Assembly: GCA_945910005.1 (NCBI GenBank)
Contig: OX246749.1
Span: forward strand, 23,731,097 to 23,795,096
Length of the DNA: 64,000 bases
Direction of reading: 5' to 3'
From: Isoperla grammatica
Taxonomy: Eukaryota > Arthropoda > Insecta > Plecoptera > Perlodidae
The notes under the pieces were generated by a model. It saw only the letters and a list, made by a program, of their open reading frames with translations. It ran no database searches and was not told the DNA's origin. Positions 22,855-34,599 of the stretch are shown here, piece after piece (position 1 is the first letter of the stretch; each line of letters opens with the position of its first letter). The position numbers were made by a program, and so were the translations under genes.

Positions 22855-25287
22855 GTATGTATATCATGTTACATGTAGCTAGGTCATTACAGGCCTAGGG
22901 CAGCCTCCTGGAGGTGTCCATGCAGCAAGGTATGTATATCATGTTACATGTAGCTAGGTCATTACAGGCCTAGGGCAGCCTCCTGGAGGTGTCCATGCAG
23001 CAAGGTATGTATATCATGTTACATGTAGCTAGGTCATTACAGGCCTAGGGAACCCCCCTGGAGGTGTCCATGCAGCAAGGTATGTATATCATGTTACATG
23101 TAGCTAGGTCATTACAGGCCTAGGGAACCCTCCTGGAGGTGTCCATGCAGCAAGGTATGTATATCATGTTACATGTAGCTAGGTCATTACAGGCCTAGGG
23201 CAGCCTCCTGGAGGTGTCCATGCAGCAAGGTATGTATATCATGTTACATGTAGCTAGGTCATTAAAGGCCTAGGGAACCCTCCTGGAGGTGTCCATGCAG
23301 CAAGGTATGTATATCATGTTACATGTAGCTAGGTCATTACAGGCCTAGGGAACCCTCCTGGAGGTGTCCATGCAGCAAGGTATGTATATCATGTTACATG
23401 TAGCTAGGTCATTACAGGCCTAGGGAACCCTCCTGGAGGTGTCCATGCAGCAAGGTATGTATATCATGTAACATGTAGCTAGGTCATTACAGGCCTAGGG
23501 TGTCCATGCAGCAAGGTATGTATATCATGTTACATGTAGCTAGGTCATTACAGGCCTAGGGAACCCTCCTGGAGGTGTCCATGCAGCAAGGTATGTATAT
23601 CATGTTACATGTAGCTAGGTCATTACAGGCCTAGGGAACCCTCCTGGAGGTGTCCATGCAGCAAGGTATGTATATCATGTTACATGTAGCTAGGTCATTA
23701 CAGGCCTAGGGAACCCTCCTGGAGGTGTCCATGCAGCAAGGTATGTATATCATGTTACATGTAGCTAGGTCATTACAGGCCAAGGTAACCCTCCTGGAGG
23801 TGTCCATGCAGCAAGGTATGTATATCATGTTACATGTAGCTAGGTCATTACAGGGTTAGGGAACCCTCCTGGAGGTGTCCATGCAGCAAGGTATGTATAT
23901 CATGTTACATGTAGCTAGGTCATTACAGGCTTAGGGAACCCTCCTGGAGGTGTCCATGCAGCAAGGTATGTAAATCATGTAACATGTAGCTAGGTCATTA
24001 CAGGCTTAGGGTGTCCATGCAGCAAGGTATGTATATCATGTTACATGTAGCTAGGTCATTACAGGCCTAGGGAACCCTCCTGGAGGTGTCCATGCAGCAA
24101 GGTATGTATATCATGTTACATGTAGCTAGGTCATTACAGGCCTAGGGCAGCCTCCTGGAGGTGTCCATGCAGCAAGGTATGTATATCATGTTACATGTAG
24201 CTAGGTCATTACAGGCCTAGGGAACCCTCCTGGAGGTGTCCATGCAGCAAGGTATGTATATCATGTTACATGTAGCTAGGTCATTACAGGCCTAGGGCAG
24301 CCTCCTGGAGGTGTCCATGCAGCAAGGTATGTATATCATGCTACACGTAGCTAGGTCATTACAGGCCTAGGGTGTCCATGCAGCAAGGTATGTATATCAT
24401 GTTACATGTAGCTAGGTCATTACAGGCCTAGGGAACCCCCCTAGAGGTGTCCATGCAGCAAGGTATGTATATCATGTTACATGTAGCTAGGTCATTACAG
24501 GCCTAGGGAACCCTCCTGGAGGTGTCCATGCTGCAAGGTATGTATATCATGTTACATGTAGCGAGGTCATTACAGGCCTAGGGAACCCTCCTGGAGGTGT
24601 CCATGCAGCAAGGTATGTATATCATGTAACATGTAGCTAGGTCATTACAGGCCTAGGGAACCCCCCTGGAGGTGTCCATGCAGCAAGGTATGTATATCAT
24701 GTTACATGTAGCTAGGTCATTACAGGCCTAGGTAACCCCCCTGGAGGTGTCCATGCAGCAAGGTATGTATATCATGTTACATGTAGCTAGGTCATTACAG
24801 GCCTAGGTAACCCTCCTGGAGGTGTCCATGCAGCAAGGTATGTATATCATGTTACATGTAGCTAGGTCATTACAGGCCAAGGTAACCCTCCTGGAGGTGT
24901 CCATGCAGCAAGGTATGTATATCATGTTACATGTAGCTAGGTCATTACAGGCCAAGGTAACCCTCCTGGAGGTGTCCATGCAGCAAGGTATGTATATCAT
25001 TTTACATGTAGCTAGGTCATTACAGGCCAAGGTAACCTTCCTGGAGGTGTCCATGCAGCAAGGTATGTATATCATGTTACATGTAGCTAGGTCATTACAG
25101 GCTTAGGGAACCCTCCTGGAGGTGTCCATGCAGCAAGGTATGTATATCATGTTACATGTAGCTAGGTCATTACAGGCTTAGGGAACCCCCCTGGAGGTGT
25201 CCATGCAGCAAGGTATGTATATCATGTAACATGTAGCTAGGTCATTACAGGCTTGGGGAACCCTCCTGGAGGTGTCCATGCAGCAAG
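22855..25287 (+). repeat. Super-repeat 3, middle part
   Basis: Consensus, CAGCC and CCCCCC units, 61-bp units near 23470 and 23990, the CATGCTACACG unit at 24337, then CCAAGG units with CATTTTACATG at 24998, leading into cassette 3. The order of markers matches super-repeats 2 and 4. Confidence 0.75.
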
Positions 25288-25728
25288 GTATGTATGTCAT
25301 GTTACATGTAGCTAGGTCAATACAGGCCTAGGGTGTCCATGCAGCAAGGTATGTATATCATGTTACATGTAGCTAGGTCATTACAGGCCTAGGGTGTCCA
25401 TGCAGCAAGGTATGTATATCATGTAACATGTAGCTAGGTCATTACAGGCCTAGGGTGTCCATGCAGCAAGGTATGTATATCATGTTACATGCAGCTAGGT
25501 CATTACAGGCCTAGGGTGTCCATGCAGCAAGGTATGTATATCATGATACATGTAGCTTGGTCATTACAGGCCAAGGTAACCCCCCTGGAGGTGTCCATGC
25601 AGCAAGGTATGTATATCATGTTACATGTAGCTAGGTCATTACAGGCCTAGGGTGTCCATGCAGCAAGGTATGTATATCATGTTACATGTAGCTAAGTCAT
25701 TACAGGCCTAGGGTGTCCATGCAGCAAG
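25288..25728 (+). repeat. 441-bp short-monomer cassette, copy 3
   Basis: Four 61-bp units, one 75-bp CCAAGG/CCCCCC unit (here also with CATGATACATG and CTTGG), two 61-bp units. The third unit carries CATGTAACATG as in copies 1 and 2. Confidence 0.9.
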
Positions 25729-28700
25729 GTATGTATATCATGTTACATGTAGCTAGGTCATTACAGGCCTAGGGAACCCTCCTGGAGGTGTCCATGCAGC
25801 AAGGTATGTATATCATGTTACATGTAGCTAGGTCATTACAGGCTTAGGGAACCCTCCTGGAGGTGTCCATGCAGCAAGGTATGTATATCATGTTACATGT
25901 AGCTAGGTCATTACAGGCCTAGGGAACCCTCCTGGAGGTGTCCATGCAGCAAGGTATGTATATCATGTTACATGTAGCTAGGTCATTACAGGCCTAGGGA
26001 ACCCCCCTGGAGGTGTCCATGCAGCAAGGTATGTATATCATGTTACATGTAGCTAGGTCATTACAGGCCTAGGGAACCCTCCTGGAGGTGTCCATGCAGC
26101 AAGGTATGTATATCATGTTACATGTAGCTAGGTCATTACAGGCCTAGGGAACCCTCCTGGAGGTGTCCATGCAGCAAGGTATGTATATCATGTTACATGT
26201 AGCTAGGTCATTACAGGCCAAGGTAACCCTCCTGGAGGTGTCCATGCAGCAAGGTATGTATATCATGTTACATGTAGCTAGGTCATTACAGGCCTAGGGA
26301 ACCCTCCTGGAGGTGTCCATGCAGCAAGGTATGTATATCATGTTACATGTAGCTAGGTCATTACAGGCCTAGGGAACCCTCCTGGAGGTGTCCATGCAGC
26401 AAGGTATGTATATCATGTTACATGTAGCTAGGTCATTACAGGCCAAGGTAACCCTCCTGGAGGTGTCCATGCAGCAAGGTATGTATATCATGTTACATGT
26501 AGCTAGGTCATTACAGGCTTAGGGAACCCTCCTGGAGGTGTCCATGTAGCAAGGTATGTATATCATGTTACATGTAGCTAGGTCATTACAGGCTTAGGGA
26601 TCCTCCTGGAGGTGTCCATGCAGCAAGGTATGTATATCATGTTACATGTAGCTAGGTCATTACAGGCCTAGGGAACCCTCCTGGAGGTGTCCATGCAGCA
26701 AGGTATGTATATCATGTTACATGTAGCTAGGTCATTACAGGCCTAGGGAACCCTCCTGGAGGTGTCCATGCAGCAAGGTATGTATATCATGTTACATGTA
26801 GCTAGGTCATTACAGGCCAAGGTAACCCTCCTGGAGGTGTCCATGCAGCAAGGTATGTATATCATGTTACATGTAGCTAGGTCATTACAGGCCTAGGTAA
26901 CCCCCCTGGAGGTGTCCATGCAGCAAGGTATGTATATCATGTTACATGTTGCTAGGTCATTACAGGCCTAGGGAACCCTCCTGGAGGTGTCCATGCAGCA
27001 AGGTATGTATATCATGTTACATGTAGCTAGGTCATTACAGGCCTAGGGAACCCTCCTGGAGGTGTCCATGCAGCAAGGTATGTATATCATGTTACATGTA
27101 GCTAGGTCATTACAGGCCTAGGGAACCCCCTTGGAGGTGTCCATGCAGCAAGGTATGTATATCATGTTACATGTAGCTAGGTCATTACAGGCTAAGGGAA
27201 CCCCCCTGGAGGTGTCCATGCAGCAAGGTATGTATATCATGTTACATGTAGCTAGGTCATTACAGGCTTAGGGAACCCTCCTGGAGGTGTCCATGCAGCA
27301 AGGTATGTATATCATGTTACATGTAGCTAGGTCATTAAAGGCCTAGGGAACCCCCCTGGAGGTGTAAATGCAGCAAGGTATGTATATCATGTTACATGTA
27401 GCTAGGTCATTACAGGCTAAGGGAACCCTCCTGGAGGTGTCCATGCAGCAAGGTATGTATATCATGTAACATGTAGCTAGGTCATTACAGGCTTAGGGAA
27501 CCCCCCTGGAGGTGTCCATGCAGCAAGGTATGTATATCATGTTACATGTAGCTAGGTCATTACAGGCCTAGGGAACCCCCCTGGAGGTGTCCATGCAGCA
27601 AGGTATGTATATCATGTTACATGTAGCTAGGTCATTACAGGCTTAGGGAACCCTCCTGGATGTGTCCATGCAGCAAGGTATGTATATCATGTTACATGTA
27701 GCTAGGTCAATACAGGCCTAGGGAACCCCCCTGGAGGTGTCCATGCAGCAAGGTATGTATATCATGTTACATGCAGCTAGGTCATTACAGGGCTAGGGAA
27801 CCCTCCTGGAGGTGTCCATGCAGCAAGGTATGTATATCATGTTACATGTAGCTAGGTCATTGCAGGCTTAGGTAACCCCCCTGAAGGTGTCCATGCAGCA
27901 AGGAATGTATATCATGTTACATGTAGCTAGGTCATTACAGGCCTAGGGAACCCCCCTGGAGGTGTCCATGCAGCAAGGTATTTATATCATGTTACATGTA
28001 GCTAGGTCATTACAGGCCTAGGGAACCCTCCTGGAGGTGTCCATGCAGCAAGGTATGTATATCATGTTACATGTAGCTAGGTCATTACAGGCTTAGGGAA
28101 CCCTCCTGGATGTGTCCATGCAGCAAGGTATGTATATCATGTTACATGTGGCTACGTCATTACAGGCTTAGGGAACCCTCCTGGAGGTGTCCATGCAGCA
28201 AGGTATGTATATCATGTTACATGTAGCTAGGTTATTACAGGCCTAGGGAACCCTCCTGGAGGTGTCCATGCAGCAAGGTATGTATATCATGTTACATGTA
28301 GCTAGGTCATTACAGGCCTAGGGAACCTGGAGATGTCCATGCAGCAAGGTATGTATATCATGTTACATGTAGCTAGGTCATTACAGGCTTAGGGAACCCT
28401 CCTGGAGGTGTCCATGCAGCAAGGTATGTATATCATGTTACATGTAGCTAGGTTATTACAGGCCTAGGGGACCCTCCTGGAGGTGTCCATGCAGCAAGGT
28501 ATGTATATCATGTTACATGTAGCTAGGTCATTACAGGCCTAGGGTGTCCATGCAGCAAGGTATGTATATCATGTTACATGTAGCTAGGTCATTACAGGCC
28601 TAGGGAACCCTCCTGGAGGTGTCCATGCAGCAAGGTATGTATATCATGTTACATGTAGCTAGGTCATTACAGGCTTAGGGAACCCTCCTGGAGGTGTCCA

Positions 28701-31700
28701 TGCAGCAAGGTATGTATATCATGTAACATGTAGCTAGGTCATTACAGGCTTAATGTGTCCATGCAGCAAGGTTTGTATATCATGTTACATGTAGCTAGGT
28801 CATTACAGGCCTAGGGAACCCTCCTGGAGGTGTCCATGCAGCAAGGTATGTATATCATGTTACATGTAGCTAGGTCATTACAGGCCTAGGGCAGCCTCCT
28901 GGAGGTGTCCATGCAGCAAGGTATGTATATCATGTTACATGTAGCTAGGTCATTACAGGCCTAGGGAACCCTCCTGGAGGTGTCCATGCAGCAAGGTATG
29001 TATATCATGTTACATGTAGCTAGGTTATTACAGGCCTAGGGAACCCCCCTGGAGGTGTCCATGCAGCAAGGTATGTATATCATGTTACATGTAGCTAGGT
29101 CATTACAGGCCTAGGGAACCCTCCTGGAGGTGTCCATGCAGCAAGGTATGTATATCATGTTACGTGTAGCTAGGTCATTACAGGCCTAGGGCAGCCTCCT
29201 GGAGGTGTCCATGCAGCAAGGTATGTATATCATGTTACATGTAGCTAGGTCATTACAGGCCTAGGGAACCCTCCTGGAGGTGTCCATGCAGCAAGGTATG
29301 TATATCATGTTACATGTAGCTAGGTCATTACAGGCCTAGGGAACCCTCCTGGAGGTGTCCATGCAGCAAGGTATGTATATCATGTTACGTGTAGCTAGGT
29401 CATTACAGGCCTAGGGCAGCCTCCTGGAGGTGTCCATGCAGCAAGGTATGTATATCATGCTACACGTAGCTAGGTCATTACAGGCCTAGGGTGTCCATGC
29501 AGCAAGGTATGTATATCATGTTACATGTAGCTAGGTCATTACAGGCCTAGGGAACCCCCCTGGAGGTGTCCATGCAGCAAGGTATGTATATCATGTTACA
29601 TGTAGCTAGGTCATTACAGGCTTAGGGAACCCTCCTGGAGGTGTCCATGCAGCAAGGTATGTATATCATGTTACATGTAGCAAGGTCATTACAGGCTTAG
29701 GGAACCCTCCTGGAGGTGTCCATGCAGCAAGGTATGTATATCATGTAACATGTAGCTAGGTCATTACAGGCCTAGGGAACCCTCCTGGAGGTGTCCATGC
29801 AGCAAGGTATGTATATCATGTTACATGTAGCTAGGTCATTACAGGCCCAGGGAACCCCCCTGGAGGTGTCCATGCAGCAAGGTATGTATATCATGTTACA
29901 TGTAGCTAGGTCATTACAGGCCTAGGTAACCCCCCTGGAGGTGTCCATGCAGCAAGGTATGTATATCATGTTACATGTTGCAAGGTCATTACAGGCCTAG
30001 GGCAGCCTCCTGGAGGTGTCCATGCAGCAAGGTATGTATATCATGTTACATGTAGCAAGGTCATTACAGGCTTAGGGAACCCTCCTGGAGGTGTCCATGC
30101 AGCAAGGTATGTATATCATGTAACATGTAGCTAGGTCATTACAGGCCTAGGGAACCCTCCTGGAGGTGTCCATGCAGCAAGGTATGTATATCATGTTACA
30201 TGTAGCTAGGTCATTACAGGCCTAGGGAACCCTCCTGGAGGTGTCCATGCAGCAAGGTATGTATATCATGTTACATGTAGCTAGGTCATTACAGGCTTAG
30301 GGAACCCCCCTGGAGGTGTCCATGCAGCAAGGTATGTATATCATGTTACATGTAGCTAGGTCATTACAGGCCCAGGGAACCCTCCTGGAGGTGTCCATGC
30401 AGCAAGGTATGTATATCATGTTACATGTATCTAGGTCATTACAGGCCCAGGGAACCCTCCTGGAGGTGTCCATGCAGCAAGGTATGTATATTATGTTACA
30501 TGTAGCTAGGTCATTACAGGCCCAGGGAACCCTCCTGGAGGTGTCCATGCAGCAAGGTATGTATATCATGTTACATGTAGCTAGGTCATTACAGGCTTAG
30601 GGAACCCTCCTGGAGGTGTCCATGCAGCAAGGTATGTATATCATGTTACATGTAGCTAGGTCATTACAGGCCTAGGGAACCCTCCTGGAGGTGTCCATGC
30701 AGCAAGGTATGTATATCATGTTACATGTAGCTAGGTTATTACAGGCCTAGGTAACCCTCCTGGAGGTGTCCATGCAGCAAGGTATGTATATCATGTTACA
30801 TGTAGGTAGGTCATTACAGGCCTAGGGAACCCTCCTGGAGGTGTCCATGCAGCAAGGTATGTATATCATGTTACATGTAGCTAGGTCATTACAGGCCTAG
30901 GGAACCCTCCTGGAGGTGTCCATGCAGCAAGGTTTGTATGTCATGTTACATGTAGCTAGGTCATTACAGGCCTAGGTAACCCTCCTGGAGGTGTCCATGC
31001 AGCAAGGTATGTATATCATGTTACATGTAGCTAGGTCATTACAGGCCTAGGGAACCCTCCTGGAGGTGTCCATGCAGCAAGGTATGTATATCATGTTACA
31101 TGTAGCTAGGTCATTACAGGCCTAGGGAACCCTCCTGGAGGTGTCCATGCAGCAAGGTATGTATATCATGTTACATGTAGCTAGGTCATTACAGGCCTAG
31201 GGAACCCTCCTGGAGGTGTCCATGCAGCAAGGTATGTATATCATGTTACATGTAGCTAGGTCATTACAGGCCTAGGGAACCCTCCTGGAGGTGTCCATGC
31301 AGCAAGGTATGTATATCATGTTACATGTAGCTAGGTCATTACAGGCCTAGGGAACCCTCCTGGAGGTGTCCATGCAGCAAGGTATGTATATCATTTTACA
31401 TGTAGCTAGGTCATTACAGGCCAAGGTAACCCTCCTGGAGGTGTCCATGCAGCAAGGTATGTATATCATGTAACATGTAGCTAGGTCATTACAGGCCAAG
31501 GTAACCCTCCTGGAGGTGTCCATGCAGCAAGGTATGTATATCATGTTACATGTAGCTAGGTCATTACAGGCCAAGGTAACCCTCCTGGAGGTGTCCATGC
31601 AGCAAGGTATGTATATCATTTTACATGTAGCTAGGTCATTACAGGCCAAGGTAACCCTCCTGGAGGTGTCCATGCAGCAAGGTATGTATATCATGTTACA

Positions 31701-31756
31701 TGTAGCTAGGTCATTACAGGCTTAGGGAACCCTCCTGGAGGTGTCCATGCAGCAAG
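25729..31756 (+). repeat. Super-repeat 3 end and super-repeat 4 start
   Basis: Consensus and CCAAGG units; a 74-bp GGGATCCTCC unit near 26600; CTAAGGG units; CATTGCAGG at 27858; GGTTATT units flanking AACCTGGAGATG at 28324; CAGCC and ACGTG units; CATGCTACACG at 29457; a CCCAGGG cluster at 30370-30530 (stop-free on both strands); and CATTTTACATG at 31392 before cassette 4. Confidence 0.75.
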
Positions 31757-32197
31757 GTATGTATGTCATGTTACATGTAGCTAGGTCAATACAGGCCTAG
31801 GGTGTCCATGCAGCAAGGTATGTATATCATGTTACATGTAGCTAAGTCATTACAGGCCTAGGGTGTCCATGCAGCAAGGTATGTATATCATGTTACATGT
31901 AGCTAAGTCATTACAGGCCTAGGGTGTCCATGCAGCAAGGTATGTATATCATGTTACATGTAGCTAGGTCATTACAAGCCTAGGGTGTCCATGCAGCAAG
32001 GTATGTATATCATGTTACATGAAGCTAGGTCATTACAGGCCAAGGTAACCCCCCTGGAGGTGTCCATGCAGCAAGGTATGTATATCATGTTACATGTAGC
32101 TAGGTCATTACAGGCCTAGGGTGTCCATGCAGCAAAGTATGTATATCATGTTACATGTAGCTAGGTCATTACAGGCCTAGGGTGTCCATGCAGCAAG
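31757..32197 (+). repeat. 441-bp short-monomer cassette, copy 4
   Basis: Same plan and length as the other three. Here the second and third units both have CTAAGTC, the fourth has ACAAGCC, and the 75-bp unit has ACATGAAGC. The following CAGTCCAAGGTAACCACC unit (about 32235) recurs near 46888. Confidence 0.9.
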
Positions 32198-33125
32198 GTA
32201 TGTATATCATGTTACATGTAGCTAGGTCATTACAGTCCAAGGTAACCACCCTGGAGGTGTCCATGCAGCAAGGTATGTATATCATGTTACATGTAGCTAG
32301 GTCATTACAGGCCAAGGTAACCCCCCTGGAGGTGTCCATGCAGCAAGGTATGTATATCATGTTACATGTAGCTAGGTCATTACAGGCCAAGGTAACCCTC
32401 CTGGAGGTGTCCATGCAGCAAGGTATGTATATCATGTTACATGTAGCTAGGTCATTACAGGCCTAGGGTGTCCATGCAGCAAGGTATGTATATCATGTTA
32501 CATGTAGCTAGGTCATTACAGGCCTAGGGAACCCTCCTGGAGGTGTCCATGCAGCAAGGTATGTATATCATGTTACATGTAGCTAGGTCATTACAGGCCA
32601 AGGTGACCCCCCTGGAGGTGTCCATGCAGCAAGGTATGTATATCATGTTACATGTAGCTAGGTCATTACAGGCCTAGGGTGTCCATGCAGCAAGGTATGT
32701 ATATCATGTTACATGTAGCTAGGTCATTACAGGCCTAGGGTGTCCATGCAGCAAGGTATGTATATCATGTTACATGTAGCTAGGTCATTACAGGCCAAGG
32801 TAACCCCCCTGGAGGTGTCCATGCAGCAAGGTATGTATATCATGTTACATGTAGCTAGGTCATTACAGGCCAAGGTAACCCCCCTGGAGGTGTCCATGCA
32901 GCAAGGTATGTATATCATGTTACATGTAGCTAGGTCATTACAGGCCAAGGTAACCCTCCTGGAGGTGTCCATGCAGCAAGGTATGTATATCATGTTACAT
33001 GTAGCTAGGTCATTACAGGCCAAGGTAACCCTCCTGGAGGTGTCCATGCAGCAAGGTATGTATATCATGTTACGTGTAGCTAGGTCATTACAGGCCTAGG
33101 GAACCCTCCTGGAGGTGTCCATGCA

Positions 33126-33920
33126 GCAAGGTATGTATATCATGTTAGATTTAGCTAGGTCATTACAGGCCTAGGGAACCCCCCTGGAGGTGTCCATGCA
33201 GCAAGGTATGTATATCATGTTATATGTAGCTTGGTCATTACAGGCCTAGGGAACCCCCCTGGAGGTGTCCATGCAGCAAGGTATGTATATCATGTTACAT
33301 GTAGCTAGGTCATTACAGGCCTAGGGAACCCTCCTGGAGGTGTCCATGCAGCAAGGTATGTATATCATGTTACGTGTAGCTAGGTCATTACAGGCCAAGG
33401 TAACCCCCCTGGAGGTGTCCATGCAGCAAGGTATGTATATCATGTTACATGTAGCTAAGTCATTACAGGCCAAGGTAACCCCCCTGGAGGTGTCCATGCA
33501 GCAAGGTATGTATATCATGTTACATGTAGCTAGGTCATTACAGGCCAAGGTAACCCTCCTGGAGGTGTCCATGCAGCAAGGTATGTATATCATGTTACAT
33601 GTAGCTAGGTCATTACAGGCCAAGGTAACCCTCCTGGAGGTGTCCATGCAGCAAGGTATGTATATCATGTTACGTGTAGCTAGGTCATTACAGGCCAAGG
33701 TAACCCTCCTGGAGGTGTCCATGCAGCAAGGTATGTATATCATGTTACGTGTAGCTAGGTCATTACAGGCCAAGGTAACCCTCCTGGAGGTGTCCATGCA
33801 GCAAGGTATGTATATCATATTACATGTAGCTAGGTCATTACAGACCTAGTGAACCCCCCTGGAGGTGTCCATGCAGCAAGGTATGTATATCATGTTACAT
33901 GTAGCTAGGTCATTACAGGC
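33126..33920 (+). repeat. Copy of the 18.7-19.5 kb block
   Basis: Matches 18700-19490 at +14426 bp in every marker compared, including TTAGATTTAGC, TATATGTAGCTTGG and CATATTACATG. It follows cassette 4 as its partner follows cassette 2, but three extra 61-bp-containing monomer groups lie between 32198 and 32755. Confidence 0.88.
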
Positions 33921-34599
33921 CTAGGGAACCCCCCTGGAGGGGTCCATGCAGCAAGGTATGTATATCATGTTACATGTAGCTAGGTCATTACAGGCCTAGG
34001 GAACCCCCCTGGAGGTGTCCATGCAGCAAGGTATGTATATCATGTTACATGTAGCTAGGTCATTACAGGCCTAGGGAACCCTCCTGGAGGTGTCCATGCA
34101 GCAAGGTATGTATATCATGTTACATGTAGCTAGGTCATTACAGGCCTAGGGAACCCTCCTGGAGGTGTCCATGCAGCAAGGTATGTATATCATGTTACAT
34201 GTAGCTAGGTCATTACAGGCCTAGGGAACCCTCCTGGAGGTGTCCATGCAGCAAGGTATGTATATCATGTTACATGTGGCTAGGTCATTACAGGCCTAGG
34301 GAACCCTCCTGGAGGTGTCCATGCAGCAAGGTATGTATATTATGTTACATGTAGCTAGGTCATTACAGGCCAAGGTAACCCCCCTGGAGGTGTCCATGCA
34401 GCAAGGTATGTATATCATGTTACGTGTAGCTAGGTCATTACAGGCCAAGGTAACCCTCCTGGAGGTGTCCATGCAGCAAGGTATGTATATCATGTTACGT
34501 GTAGCTAGGTCATTACAGGCCAAGGTAACCCTCCTGGAGGTGTCCATGCAGCAAGGTATGTATATCATGTTACGTGTAGCTAGGTCATTACAGGCCTAG

